From: Viola odorata
Taxonomy: Eukaryota > Streptophyta > Magnoliopsida > Malpighiales > Violaceae
Assembly: GCA_963691705.1 (NCBI GenBank)
Contig: OY829542.1
Location: 25,158,579-25,222,578 of the forward strand
Direction of reading: 5' to 3'
DNA length: 64,000 nucleotides
Shown: positions 1-12,622 of the stretch, piece by piece
Numbering within the stretch: the first letter of the stretch is position 1
Layout: the number at the start of each line of letters is the position of its first letter
The notes under the pieces: model-generated
The model's input: the letters and a program-made list of their open reading frames with translations, nothing else
Told to the model about the DNA's origin: nothing
Database searches by the model: none
Position numbers and translations under genes: made by a program

Positions 1-902
1 TTGCATGCTATGAACTCTAGAGGCGTTAGCCCTTGTGCACGCCTGGATCTGGAATTTTTAAGAAAGATGGGACTCGAATCTCGAGTCTGAGAGCTCGTAG
101 GCAACATAGGTTGGGAACCCCTGTTCCTTCTAGAACACCCGACCTATGTCGAGCTCTCGCTTGAGTTGTTCACTATCTTTTGGGCAAAAGTGGACCGAAT
201 ATTTCTGCCCCTGGATTGATTAATTTTAAGTTAGCGAACAAGTGGTCCAAACTTTTGCTTAATGAGTTCAATTGCATGCTCAATTTTGTCACCCCTGATG
301 GATTAAAATCTAGTGCTTATAAGAATGCCCCTACTGTTATTCCTGCTGTGTTCAATGTCGATGTGGCTTTTCATGAACTGACTGAGAACCCCAGTGCTGA
401 ATTCAACCCTAAATTCTCTAAAGTGCATGAAATTTTGGATCCTGCCCTTAGAATTTTGCATCGTTTTCTTGCCCTTACCTTTGCTGCTAGATTTGGCTCT
501 TCAAGCCAGTTAACTTTGCAAGAACTTTTTCTTCTTTAGTACATGAAAAGTAAGTGTAGGGTGAATTTAGGATTTTGGATTGCTTCTACTTTCATTCATG
601 TTCAAAACGGTTCTCGAGGCCCCATTTTAGGATCTCTCATTGCTATCCTTACTGTGAACCTCCATAATATCGATTTGACATCTTCTGGCCTTAGTGAGCC
701 ACTTGCATTCAAAGATTTAGACCCCCGTACCCTCGATGGGATGGGGCATTTATGTATTTCACATGGTATTTTGAGGTTCTCCGTAGGAAGCACGCCCTCG
801 GCAGAGAAGGTTTTTGGCACGAAGCATGGAGGTGACTTCAGATATCCAGATACTTCGAGGTCCCGACTCCCTGACACCGCTCGTACCCAAGTAGAAGATT
901 AA
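1..902 (+). pseudogene. Athila-type retrotransposon ORF (env-position ORF1), broken
   Basis: Two reading stretches (180-539 and 543-902) are separated only by a TAG at about 537-539, where a Trp codon would fit the family. A third piece in another frame (about 40-180) carries the upstream segment with the motif HPTYVEL, so a frameshift lies near 180. The pattern 'LRILHRFLALT ... ELFLL*YMKSK ... GSRGPILGSLI' resembles the Athila ORF1 domain (RILHRILAHT, ELFLIW, GLITPIA), which lies between pol and the 3' LTR in plant Athila elements. Its function is unknown. The 5' part of the element lies outside the window. Assignment rests on motif memory only. Confidence 0.6.
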
Positions 903-1052
903 AATCATGCCCCCGATGTCCATCAAGCAAGCAAGCCATCTGATCTATCTTCCCAGCCGATCCTCAGGATCGAGCGACTTCTCCAAGTTGTGCTCATGGA
1001 ACTTTAGGCTTTGACGGCTGAAGTGGCCAAGAGCAAGCTCCCGCCCCAGTGA

Positions 1053-1076
1053 CCCCCCCCCCCCCCCCCCCCCCCC
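1053..1076. repeat. poly-C homopolymer (24 C)
   Basis: An uninterrupted run of 24 cytosines read directly. Its length may be unreliable in any assembly. Confidence 0.9.
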
Positions 1077-2125
1077 ACCGAACAATTTTTCTTTCATGCC
1101 CTCGAGGAGGGCCAAAAACATTTCTACCTGCTTTATTTTATTTTTTACTGTACTTATTTTAATTTTTGTTGAACTTTTATCTGTGCCCTTCCCGTATTGA
1201 GGAAAATGTGATGCCTAAGTATGGGGAGGGATTTATTTGTGTTTTATGTGTGTATGTCCTATGTGTGTGACTGCATGTCTATATTTCTGTTGTTTGCATG
1301 ACTGTGTGTTTTTCGGATTTTAAAATTTTTGCCAAATTCCTCCACTGCCAGTTTTTAAAATTCTATGAATGGACACACATTTTGATCATTTGCGCACAAG
1401 TATGAACCACCAGCACCTTGTCTAGACCTAGTTGTTCTCATTATTGCCTGTTGAATCTTATATCCACATCTAGGCCTGGACACCAGTAGTCACAAAAGCA
1501 CCCTGTGAGCATTTGAGCTTCCATGCCTATTTCTTTTCTTGAGTGATTAGGATGCTTTAGCTAGACACTGGTTGAACTTGCATGATATCCTTGGGTATAG
1601 GCACCATTAGACATGGGAAAGCATCGATTTGACGAAAAACTTCGCATCAATGTCATTTTTCTTTCTTTTCTCTCTTTCCTCTTCTTTTTCTCTCATCACC
1701 TTTCATCCCCCCAACATCCCCCTCTTTTCTTTTTCTTCCTAACCATTTGACCTTTTTCCTTGATCTTTTTCCTTGGCAGGTGAGGTAGCGATTATTGAGG
1801 GTAACGTCGAGGGCTAGACATCCAGAAGATGTGCAGAAAAGTTCAAGTGTGGGGAAGCAGAGAAAAGCTAAGACTTCAGAGCAAAAATCAAAAAGCAGAG
1901 ATCTAGGGTAAGAAAAAGCAGAAAATCAAATATTCTCGAGCCCTAGACCTTTCAAAAGAAATCCAGCCCCCAGAAAATTTCAAGTGTGGGTAAGCCGAAG
2001 AAATCACCATCGATGCTGGAAGCAGATTTAGGGCAAGCGCCAAATGAAAAATCAAAATTTTTACGCCCTAGAAGAATCAAGAGTCTAGAATTGGCTCGTG
2101 CCCTCTCCTTATGATCTTCTATTTC

Positions 2126-2126
2126 C

Positions 2127-2157
<31 letters not shown>

Positions 2158-2160
2158 CAT
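2126..2160. repeat. AT microsatellite
   Basis: Alternating TA run of about 35 bp, broken once or twice by C. Confidence 0.9.
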
Positions 2161-2830
2161 AATGAAATTAGGAATAAAAGAAGGGGGCACTACACGAAGA
2201 AAAGAATATCCATATCTAAAGCCTCAACAAGGAAAGAATTTCCTGCCCTCGAAGAGGAAGACCTTCGTCTAGCCCCCGAATCGCCATCGTGCCCTCGATG
2301 AGAGATGCCTTGCCACTTCACCTTTTTCCTAAGCCAAGGAATCCATCCAGGTTCTATCTGGTTCTCTCTCTTTTCTCTCTCTTCATCCCTCCTCGCTTCT
2401 GTTCCTTTTCTACATCCCTTCTTTCTTTTTCATTTCTAGCTCACTTTATCCCTTTTCTTTCTTTTTGCTGATGCGTTGTTCTTTCCGATTGATGATTGCC
2501 CATGCATGTGAATTATAGTACTCGGATTGATGTGCAAGTTTGATTTATTGCCTGTTATGTGTATTTAGTTTGAGCGGTAAACACTTTGCCTTACTTTCGA
2601 GAGTGAGTGTAAACATGTATCTGGTGGGGATTGCTGGTTATGGGCCTGATGTGGGAAAGTTTGATCTTTGGGGTTTTTATCCCTCTGATTTGATGCAGGA
2701 GTCTCCTAGGTAAAGATGAGTATGCGCAAAGTCTAGCTCGGTGCCATTTTGTATTTGTGTGTGGTTGATTGTGTGTCTGTCTCTAGAAGTGATTTCCATT
2801 TTTGTGAATGCTCGAGGGCGAGCATTTGGG

Positions 2831-2845
2831 CAGTGTGGGGATATT
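2831..2845 (+). promoter_or_regulatory. putative polypurine tract of Athila element
   Basis: The purine-rich 'CAGTGTGGGGAT' followed by ATTT directly precedes the LTR start TGATAG, where the plus-strand primer of an LTR element is expected. Confidence 0.5.
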
Positions 2846-4480
2846 TGATAGTGTGTTTTTATTGTAGGTTTTTCTCTCTTATTTCGGCCTTTTCTAGGGC
2901 ATGATACTTCTAATTTGCCTCTTTTTCCCTTCTTTTTGCAGATCAGTGCCTAAAGGGAGAAAAGAGTGAAAACGAGCATTTTTGGAAGGATTTCTAGAGT
3001 TTCGAAGATCAAGACCTAGAAGAGTGGAATGTCATTGTGCCCTCGACGCTAACCAAACCAGTGAGCTGTCTTGTGCCCTCGACATATCCGCATCAGATCA
3101 AAGATCAAAGAGCCAAACAAAGGAATCTCCAAAGATTCGCAAGGGATCCCAAGAGTTTCTAGAAGGTGTCAGGCGCTTCCAGAAGATTCCAGAATATTCT
3201 CTACCAAGGGCGCGTCGTCCCCCCTATGTGCTGACGCCCTCCCAAGTGCTGACACCCTCTCTCCTTTAGCTGTATTTTGTCCCCTAGCTAGTTTTTAGGC
3301 TATATAAGCTTAGCTTTAGGGTTTTTGCATGCGCGGTTATCCTAAGACACTCTCTCACTTTTACCTAATTTTTAGGGATTCTCTCTTCCTCTTTTTGAGC
3401 ACCGTCGTCAGCTTGTAAAAAGGAAAGCTTGGATTTCCACAATCGGATTTATCTAATACACTTCTTTTTTATTTCCTTTAATTTTGTTTATGTTATTTTC
3501 CTCTTCTACTTTCTGTTTATATTTTGCTATGAGTAGCTAAGTCCTATCTTCTTCGTAAAGGGTGTTTCAAGGGTTGTAAGGTTCAGTTAAGAGGCCTAAT
3601 GCATGCTTAATATATTCTCTTGTCATATTCGGTTGTTTATCATTTTATTCTCATGCTTATATAGAAATGTTGAGGGCTTGATCAACTATTGATATTTTTG
3701 TGTGAGTGTTGTCATTCTCTTGGTTATAACTGACGCGAATCCTTGAGTTAATAGTAGACACCTAGTGGAGACATCGCGAGAGGTCTTTCGTCTAAGGGTA
3801 AATGGTCATTTAGGGTATGTGATGCGAGCTTGACACACTGAGATGTCACACCCTAGATCTATCTTGCCTCCACTTCATGGGCGTTTTGAATAGTGCCTCC
3901 CCACATTCGTGCCTGGGAGGACGGCGAAACGTCAAGGCCACCTCATATGTGGAAACGGGGGGTGGCTTTTACCTACGAAGGTGAGTAGGGGGGCTACGTG
4001 GAAACATGGCCCCTATAGCAGGTTTGTGCATGAGTGTGGAATATATTTGTGCCCATGACTAACTGACCTAGAAAGCAACCCGAGAACACCTTTTGCTAAG
4101 ATCTCTTCCCATCATATTTATATCTCTCCTACTATCTTTCTTATCATCTCGCCCTTGAATTGCTTTTTGTGATCTTGCCCTCGATTGTTCTTCGATTGTT
4201 CTTTGCAATCGAGCCCTCGAATGATTGCTACTTTTATGCTGGGATTTGTTGTTTTAATTATTTATCTTGTTAGCTCCCAAATCTGCGTTGATTAATTCGT
4301 TAATCAACATAAAACCCCTCCTGTGTTACTTTTGTATTTGGCTGCATTTATTCCCTGTCATACATCGAAATTGAGCTATTATTCCTTTAATCTCTGTGGT
4401 TCGACCCTGTCTTGCCTTGTACATATTTATTTGTGCATTTAGGCATCAGGAAAAATATAAGTATATTTGACCGACGATCA
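2846..4480 (+). mobile_element. Athila-type 3' LTR (about 1635 bp)
   Basis: The sequence runs from TGATAGTGTG to CGACGATCA, so it has TG...CA ends with short inverted termini (TGATAG/CGATCA). It carries a TATATAAG box at 3301. Near its 3' end it has 'CTCTGTGGTTCGACCC', a phrase common near the end of Athila LTRs. The right end is precise: at 4481 the minus-strand reverse transcriptase of another gypsy element begins in frame (KETN reading leftward to 4481). The LTR therefore interrupts that gene. The target duplication cannot be tested because the left end lies outside the window. Confidence 0.75.
3301..3308 (+). promoter_or_regulatory. TATA box of Athila LTR
   Basis: TATATAAG inside the LTR, about 455 bp from its left end, at a plausible U3/R boundary. 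Confidence 0.5.
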
Positions 4481-6794
4481 GTTGGTTTCCTTGGGGTTGC
4501 TTCTATAGGCCGGACGATTAGGGGTTGTAGAACCGGGAATGAAATCGATTTGATGTTCGATTCCTCGGATTGGAGGTAAACCCGGAGGTATCTCGTCGGG
4601 TAGAACGTCCCTAAAATCCTGCAAAAGAGAGGTAATACTAACATGTGAAGAAAGTGAAGGATTAGGGTTAGAAGCGTTTAAGCTAAACGCTTTGAAATGA
4701 AGAAATATCAATAGGCAACTTGCGCCAAAATTCTATTTTTGTAAAATTAGTGCTTGTCTTACCTCTCTCCCTTTGGCATATAAATTCACTTTCTTTTTGC
4801 CAATTTCAGCATGCTCATTCTTTTTATGCGAGTGTTTTCTCTCTCTTTTCCCATGCTCGCTCTTATCATGGGGGCTGTTTTGAAGTTCTTTTTCTTTCTT
4901 TTCAAGTTGCCTAGAGATCTCGAACTCGGTAAAAGACTTCTCAAGGTACAATTGATCTTCTAGCACTTGAATTGGTGTAAGCGGTGCAAGCGTGAACTTG
5001 ACTCCATCCTTTTCTAGCTTGTACCGATTACTCTTTCCTTCGTGATTGGTGTTTCTATCAAATTGCCAAGGTCGTCCGAGTAAAATATGGCTCGAATGCA
5101 TTGGAAAAACATCACAAAGGACCTCATCCTTGTACTTGCCAATGGAGAACGTAACAAGGACTTATGTCGTCACCTTGATGCCTTGACAATCGCTCATCCA
5201 TTGCAAAGAGTAGGGTTTCAGATGCTTTATGGTAGGCAACTCCAACTTGTTGACTAGTAGCATACTCGCACAGTTTGTACAACTACCGTTGTCAATAATC
5301 AAGGAATACTTGTGTTTGCCCACTATGCAACGAGTATGGAAGAGATTTTTCCGTTGCTCTTCCTCTCTTGGCTCGGCCTTCGCTTGCGCACTCAAATTGC
5401 ACCTAACGACAAGTGAGAGCCTTGAGTTACTCTCTTCTTGTTCATCCGACTCATACTCCACTTCTTCTCTTACGACTTCTTCCTCTTCAACCTCGCGGTC
5501 ATCATCGGATTCTATCTCTCCATTCTCGCGAATAAGCAAAATTCGCTTGTTGACACATTCCAATTGTTTATGACCTCGACCGAAGCACTTAAAGCAAACA
5601 ATGTCCTTTGTGAAAATCCAATTCGCTGAATTTTGAGGAGGAGCATTGTTGTTGTAAGTTCGTTAAGGAGCTTATGTAGGGTTTGCGCCTTTATTACCGT
5701 GGGTCTACGACAATAACTTTGGAGGCTCCTTCGCAACCCTAGTCTCTTCAGTCCAAGTCTTCTTCCATGTTGCGGGCTTGGTGTTTGCCGAAGGGACACC
5801 ACTGAAATTAGACCTAGTCTTCTTTTGTCTTTCGATCTTGATAGTTATATGTAGCATCTCTTGTAGAGTGTTGTAGTGCGTTAATTCTAACGCGTTGGCT
5901 ATCTCACGATTGAGGCCGCTTAAGAACCTCGCCATCGTGGCCTCAGACTATTCAACCACTTGTGCTCTCGATAATGCTATCTCCATCTCATTGAAGTAAT
6001 CACTAACGCTCTTACTTCCTTGAGTTAGATATTGTAACCGTTGGTGAAGATCATGTGCAAAATAAGTAGGTACGAAGCGTGTTTTCATCAAAGCTTTCAT
6101 GTCTTCCAATGTATTCACAGGTCCGGCTCGGAGTCAGACACGGTCTTGATTAATTTGCTGCCACCAATGTGCTGCATATCCATTGAATTCAACCACTGCC
6201 AACTTTACCTTCTTATCTTCTGAATAGTTATGGCATAGAAATATTGACTCCACCTTTCACTCCCACGCAAGGTATGCGTCGGGATCATCTTTCCCTTCGA
6301 ATGATGGAATCTTCATCTTAATGCTGCCAATGTTGACATCGACTCGCTCTTCAACTCTAGGTTGCCGCTCATAAGCTCGGTCATGCCCAGCAATGTCTTC
6401 GCCTTCGTATTTAGCCTCGTGCGAATTGCGCATTGGGTTCACGTCTCGGTTCGCGTTGAGGTCTCGCATTGGTGTGTATGGGGCCAGTCGTGAACTTCAA
6501 TCCATCATCATCGCCTCCACCCACATATCCTTTGGGTAGTCCTCCAAATAATCTTTTTTCTCCTTCGGTCTTCGGTGGATCACCATCATATAGATGTCTC
6601 GCATTTTTCAGATTTAGGACTTGGGTAAACCGAGGAACATTAGCTCCCTTCTCCATGGTCAGCTTGGCAACCTGACTTGCGATCTCCTTGTTATCAAACT
6701 CCATCTTATCAATCCTTGCTAAAACTTGTTGTAACATGTTAGCAAGTCCGGGAGTTGGTGCCTCTCCTTCTCCTTTCTCCGAAGGGTGTAACAT
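4481..6794 (-). pseudogene. Ty3/gypsy gag-protease-RT (5' half), truncated
   Basis: Read right to left. Gag starts at 6794 with the coiled start 'MLQQVLARIDKMEF'. The capsid region 'IKMKIPSFEGKDDPDAYL' lies near 6300. A CCHC knuckle (CFKCFGRGH...C) lies near 5600. The protease (about 5460-5150) has active-site loop IIDNGS. A charged linker follows (5101-4733). The start of reverse transcriptase (4711-4481) has 'DEIPPGLPPIRGIEHQID' and ends at KETN. Several frameshifts and stops separate these pieces, so the element is dead. The rest of RT, RNase H and integrase is cut off by the Athila insertion and should resume left of the window. It is a chromovirus-like Ty3/gypsy by motif. Confidence 0.85.
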
Positions 6795-7649
6795 ACCTGA
6801 AATTCACAACACTAGCAAACAAACATAAAATTTGTACTAAACCTAGAACTCCCTCACGTGTTTACTCTTGTGTTTAACTCTCTATTAAGCTCACCAAATA
6901 TCACTCAAATCTCTGTAATTGTTCTTGTGTGAAACGTTTAAGGTAGACTCGAAGATTTTTGAAGAAACGCTTCCAAGGAAAATTTCAAAGACAACTCGGA
7001 TAGAAAGAATTTTAGATGTTTAATAAGTAATCTAGTCGCAAAGATCAATCAACTAAATACTTACTAGGCTGGAATAGAAAGTCTTTATGTATTGGAATCA
7101 AAGAAAAGCTCAAGGTAAAGTAGAAGACTCAAATTAATTCACAAAAGATTGTATATGTGTGCAATTAGGGTTCGTAGCTTGTAAGCTTGATATCTTTCAA
7201 CTCCGACCTCCAAATTGAATGATTCTTGTTGCTATAGAAAGCTAACACTCTCAAGTTTCTTGTATTTTGTTTTTATTTTGATTTTGAATACTGATATTTT
7301 TTGTATTTGAAATCGTTTCTGTTTTCAAATATATTTTTTTAACTCTTTTGAACAAAACTAAATCACAACTAACTAACGGACACTTTGGATTTTTATGAAT
7401 TTTTATGACTCAAAACAGTATTGAAATTAAATACACTTTAGGGACTGATTTTATTTTTAAATCGACACAAAATTAAAAGACACACACAAGACGCAAAACT
7501 AGATCTAGGGTTTCTAAATCGACTTGGTACACTAACACAACGGGACTCAAGGAGATTGATTAGATCGGATAGAAGAAGATCAATCTCAACAATTGAAAAC
7601 AAAATTAAAAATAGTAAGGATAGATAGGATAGTTACCAAACTTTGAACA
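6795..7649 (-). other. gypsy leader (5' untranslated region)
   Basis: AT-rich stretch between the 5' LTR and gag with no supported ORF. A segment around 6850-6930 resembles 33550-33620, the leader of a second minus-strand gypsy remnant, which supports the assignment. Confidence 0.5.
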
Positions 7650-7668
7650 CCTTTGCTCCTCTACCAAC
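7650..7668 (-). promoter_or_regulatory. primer binding site of gypsy element
   Basis: On the minus strand, directly after the LTR end ...CGTATCA, comes 'GTTGGTAGAGGAGC'. This is a degenerate form of the initiator-Met tRNA type primer site TGGTATCAGAGC. Confidence 0.5.
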
Positions 7669-8613
7669 TGATACGATCCTAAGTGGCTAGGATGCGCTTT
7701 CTGATGATCTAGTTCGAAGTTTGGATTTCAATGCGGAAAATAACTCAACAAGTGCGAACTTAAGCCTGAAGACAACCTGTGTCAACCAACCTAATTGATT
7801 TCAAGTGAGGTTCTTGAATCGAATCCTTAATCCTCTAATCCAACATGTGATTAGAAAACTAAGGTGAACGATCAATAGGGGTTTGAACTTTCGAGTTTTA
7901 CTTGTGAATTAATCGAGTGTTCTAACTCAATTAAATACAAGGTTCACTCATGAAAAATCTTAGAGAAACTCTCTGAATTTAATTATCAAAATCGGGGGTC
8001 TATTTACAATGAAGGTTTCCCTGCCTTTATATAGGCTATGCGATAATCCTACTCCTAGTCGAATTAGAACTACAAGTTCAATTCTACTCGAACTCTAAGT
8101 AAAATAAATAAATAAACTAATTAATAAATATCTCTAAGACTTAAATAATAATTAAAATACATAAATGCACGGCTGGAACAAGATTTGGGCTGATGGTCCA
8201 AATCGCAAACCCTAGGCGCAATCCTTGCACAAGTAGGATTCGACTCTGGCCATTTTCCAAATGCCTCGTGCGTTCTTCCTGAAACTGAACCAGCATATTC
8301 TTAACATCCTAAAAGGCCTTGAACGTCATTTAAGGCTCGTGGAAACTTGTCCATGTCGAAGATGGCTCGGTGGTCACTCTCATAGGCATTGTCGGGTGCG
8401 CTAAGCGCGACCATGAGCACCGTCACGAGCCTCAGCTCTTTCTCTCCCAGCGTGGCCTCCTCGATGAGTGCCTCGCACTTCAAATCCTTGTGGATCATCT
8501 GTGAGAGCCTCGTTTGCAGCTTCTTGCCTTGAGCGCACCTCATTGGTCCAACGGGCGGCAATGGCACCTCGTGCGCATGCGTAGAATTAGGGTTAGTGCA
8601 AGGAATCGCATCA
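7669..8613 (-). mobile_element. gypsy 5' LTR (about 945 bp)
   Basis: On the minus strand the LTR runs from TGATGCGATTCC (8613) to AGGATCGTATCA (7669); the ends are imperfect inverted copies. The primer site and gag follow at its 3' side. It carries TATATAAA on the minus strand at 8026-8033. An 88-codon reading frame inside it (8301-8567) is unrecognised and is not counted as a gene. Confidence 0.7.
8026..8033 (-). promoter_or_regulatory. TATA box of gypsy LTR
   Basis: Minus-strand TATATAAA within the LTR, about 580 bp from its U3 end. Confidence 0.5.
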
Positions 8614-9364
8614 AATTGTCTTTGCTAAGAAATAAAGATTAGTTCATAAAATAAATAGTAAATATAAATATAAATATAAGAAGAAAATAGAAAACGAAGT
8701 TAAGAATCCTAGGGTTTTGTAAACCAGTCCCCTTCATGGATTCAAAGCTTGTAGAAATTTAGAATAAGGAGAGTATTTATATGGGAGTTTCATTCCTATT
8801 CTAATTAGAGAAGGTCTCCTCTTTGTCACATCTTTCCTTTGTGGACACGAAAATGTCTCCTCTGACCATCTTTTTCCTTGTTGGACAAACTAAATAAAAT
8901 CCTGAGTTTATAGGCGTCCTAAGATGTAAAAATGCATTTTCCTATTGTCTCGCAAATTTATAGTTTGTCTATAATACGTCAAGACAACAACATAATCGAC
9001 CAAAATCCAGCAAATAGCATGCATTCCCAATAAATCTCCCTTTAAGTCATTTCTGCAAATAGGAAACAAAAAGACATTAATTTATAGCATCTTGATCAAA
9101 ATTGGACAGAAAGAGACGATAAAATATATAATAAATGCGCACTATCAGTGTTATATATTAAAATAAATAATTAATAATAATAATATTAGTAATAAATAAT
9201 ACTAACACTAATAATATTAATATTTATTATTAATAATACTAATACTAGTAAATCGTATAAATGAAAATATTTTTGTTACACATTTAAGGTAGAAAACTAA
9301 AAATTAATTAAGTAAATATACTAAGTCTTACCTAAAAAAATATCACTTGAAAGCCTACTCACTT
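8614..9364. other. AT-rich intergenic stretch
   Basis: No gene seen. A TAA/TAT-rich low-complexity block lies at about 9157-9245. Confidence 0.6.
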
Positions 9365-10620
9365 TAGTCTTCATGATCATCATATAGAGGCTCTTTAGGA
9401 GGTAGTTGGCGGATCTCCCTCTACCTCTCAAATTTGATTTGCATCATTGGTTGAAAATCGAGAGCTTGTTGTCCCCTTTGCCTCTCCAATTGTTCCCGTA
9501 ACATCCTCATCTCTGCTTGCATTGATCCTATCTCTCAGCCATGGTCTCTCGTATCGTAGAAATTGTTGCCTCATAGTGACTCTTTGCTTCCTAAATCCCT
9601 GCTCAACTTGTTCTTTAACACAATGATCAGTTCGTCCTGAGTAAGTATCCTAGTAGAAGACGAGTCAGTCCCTATTGTTTCAAAAAATAAAGTATACATT
9701 ACATTGACAATTCATAAAATATCAGTATAAAGTAAGTTATGGTATTAAAACACACCCGATGGATGTGTTTTGACCAGTGTTATAAAATCGTGAAGCTGGT
9801 AAATGACCACCCATGTCAACCACGCGATTTCTACTAGGTTAGCCAAATGAATCTCGATTAAAAATGGGGTCCGCAAAAGGTTTGTCAGCTATATCGGTAT
9901 ACAAAGTTGCATAATGCTCCTTATACGATTTCTGAAATTGACATAATTAGTTAAGAATTACATGAAAAAATTAGTAAAAATATTGAAATGATGAAATTAA
10001 GATATAAACATCACTTCCATTTTAATAACTAGAAACGTTAATAAAATTGTGGTATTACTTACACTGCAAGCTTCACTGCTGGGGTTCACATATTTCTTCA
10101 AGATATGGGTGTGGTTATAAATTGTCAAAAAGTACCGGATCACCCTGAAACTCTTCCATATTCTTCTCCTACAACATTCTAAATAAAACCTTAATTAGGA
10201 AAAAAATAATTAAATCAAGTAAAATAATTAAATTTGTCAAAGGAATGGAAAATGAAAAGAAAAAAAAGAGTTATAACACATTACCAGAATCTCAACAGTC
10301 ATTCTGAAGCCTCTACTACCCACCGTGTGAGTGCCAAAGGCTTTTTCTTGCCCCTCTACACCACTCCACCAATTTCTCTTATTCCTTTGGGATATCGCTT
10401 GGAACTGTGGGGTCAACCAATAGTCGCACAAGTGCCCCCGTACTTCTCGTAACACACCCTCCGGACCTTTGTGTTTCTTCGCTTCCAAGAATTTCCCATA
10501 CTTCTTCAAGCCTCTTCGCCGCCAATTGTATAGCGTGTCCGCAAATCAACTTGTAGAGACCTTCCTCCATAAGTGTCTAACATCATCTGTAATAGACGGG
10601 TCCCACTGAAACCTTGTCTG
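9365..10620 (-). pseudogene. plant transposase remnant (Ptta/En-Spm, Transposase_24-like)
   Basis: The best-preserved part (10620-10270, minus) reads 'TRFQWDPSITDDVRHLW' and then, after a stop, a segment ending in 'FQAISQRNKRNW', 'GTHTVGSRGF'. The order matches the plant Transposase_24 pattern: a WDP box, a segment ending in the 'SxxNKxNR' box, and an 'HTxGS' box. A GTAATG donor-like site follows at about 10285. A charged C-terminal piece (9560-9400) contains 'MRQQFLRYERPW', typical of the helical tail of such ORFs. Stops and frameshifts show it is dead. I see no CACTA termini. Confidence 0.55.
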
Positions 10621-12622
10621 TAATAAAAGAAAATTATTAGAGACAATTAATATTAAGTAATTACAATATGCATGTAAATAAAGAAAATAAAAGGAAAAAT
10701 AATATCAAGTTAAAAAGATGACCGTACACAAAACTCATCCCATAACTGATCGATAGTATTCGATCCAAACGCATTCTAGGAATGGGTTGCGGTAGTGAAC
10801 TACCTCCTCGAGGAAAGAGTGAACTACCACAAGCTGGCATCGCAGATGAGGCTGCACATAGAACAATCACAACAGAAATCATTTACATTTAAATAACAAA
10901 ATTTTATATTAAAAGATATAGCATATTCACAAATGACACTTTATTTTTACATGTCATTTACCACCCTAATGATCGGGCGGCATGTAGGCTTTGTAAGAGT
11001 GGAAGCCTCGTGCACTGGGATATAATCGGGATCATGGTCAAGCTCTACAACTGTGGGCCCGACGAACTGGTCACGCTGTGGGCGGTGAGTGATGTCGAGG
11101 GGGATAAAAAGGTCCTCAATATGACCCCAAGAATCTCTACCACCCCCATTATCTCTACCAGCGCCTCTACAATCACTACCAAGCGATCTACTACCTCTAG
11201 CATGACGTCTACTAGAAGTATGACCACTGTCACGTGATCTATTAGATGTACGATCTCGGCCACTTATCTATTCATAATTTTGAATTGTTATAAATAGTTC
11301 ATGATTAGTATAAAATCATTACCAATAACGTACATTTCACACATTGAAAAGTGCAGAAATTAAAAACAAAAAAAATGTTTGAACATTCATGTAAAAGTTA
11401 AATAGATATATCATTTCCCATAATCTTCATCGACATCATCATCCACACTACCAGAATCGTCCTTGTCGTCATCAATCTCATAATTGGAATTTCCCATAAT
11501 CTTCATCAGCGTCATCATCCACACTACCATAATGACAGATTGAATGTCATTCCTAATAATAGACACTAGAGTAGGCGGAATAACGGTTTTGGTTTGAAAA
11601 ACTTCATCAACATCATCAGATTCATTTGCCTCCGTAATCTGAATAGTACTCCGAGGAGCTATGTTGCACAGTGTCAACCATCCTTGTGGAGCCCTTGCCT
11701 TAGATGGGTACATAACATACAAAATTTATTGACACTGCCAAGGATATACAAATGGATTTGTAATCATTCACTTATCCTCACGAACCTCGATGATTTTCTG
11801 AATTTTTTCTATTCTGAAAGTGTTAAACCAATCACATTTGGACACAAGGTGGTACGACTTAGGGGTGAACAACTTTATCGGCGACAACTATTAGGCTACT
11901 CGGGTGCTACCTGGGTACGCTAACGGCTTCATCAACGAGAGCCTGATAAGTCCAGCAAAGCTTCTAAGCCCATTCTGGTCCTACTAAACAGACGGTGGTA
12001 CAACTTAGGAATGCTAATAGAGCCAAAAAGGGTCTTCAAAGAAATATAAAAGCTATACTGTTACAGGTAATCAAACGGATTACAAAAGACTTTCCTTGAT
12101 ATAATTTCTAACATCTTCATGAAATCAAACGGAAAGAAAATAGCAAGGACTTCAGTCTCCTTCAGTCATTGGACTATTATCCTACCGTTAACAGGAAGGA
12201 AGATACTTGCTCTTCTATTTTTTGCACGTTGTGCAAACAGAAATTTTGCAAATGAAATATAATAGCTGTTCAAAAACTTATCCAGAACCAATAAGAAAAG
12301 AGACCCGACTTCTTCCTGGATGCCACACACAAAGTTATACGATAGCCATCCAATAGCTACGCAAAATCAAACGGTAACATGATTGAGACATGTTCTTTTG
12401 GTTTTTCATTTTTCGTTGGAGTATTACTATCATCCTTAAAATATTCCTCAAATTATTTAGACATCTAACGGCAATTAAAAAAATTTCTGTTAGCATGTTA
12501 TCATAAATAACGGTACAGGAAATTCAAACGAAAAGAAATTACAAACACTTGTGAAATTTTTGAAGAAAATTCATTCACAAAAGCCATACAGCATCTACAA
12601 CATAAAAAAAAGAAAAAGAAAA
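10621..12622. other. degraded, probably transposon-derived DNA
   Basis: It holds short acidic or Thr/Ser-rich frames (11045-11263, 11411-11722) that may be upstream exons of the transposase remnant; I cannot support them. At 11440-11520 an imperfect direct repeat 'TCCCATAATCTTCATC' occurs twice. Between 12060 and 12530 the word TCAAACGG recurs three times, with one variant. Confidence 0.4.

Larger units (their letters stand above)
903..2845 (+). other. Athila 3' untranslated region, no gene
   Basis: Non-coding stretch between the broken ORF and the LTR. It holds a 24-C homopolymer, an AT microsatellite and pyrimidine-rich blocks. Two degenerate copies of a segment starting 'AAGTGTGGG' (about 1841 and 1981) and a similar purine-rich 'CAGTGTGGGGAT' just before the LTR look like polypurine-tract-type sequence. 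Short ORFs at 2098-2301 and 2982-3269 are low-complexity and not supported as genes. Confidence 0.55.

Noticed and set aside
2098..2471. Small plus-strand frames over the AT microsatellite and pyrimidine tracts
   Set aside because: Low complexity, located in the Athila 3' untranslated region.
8301..8567. 88-codon minus-strand frame in the gypsy LTR
   Set aside because: Unrecognised and inside an LTR; could be a relic of captured sequence but nothing supports a gene.
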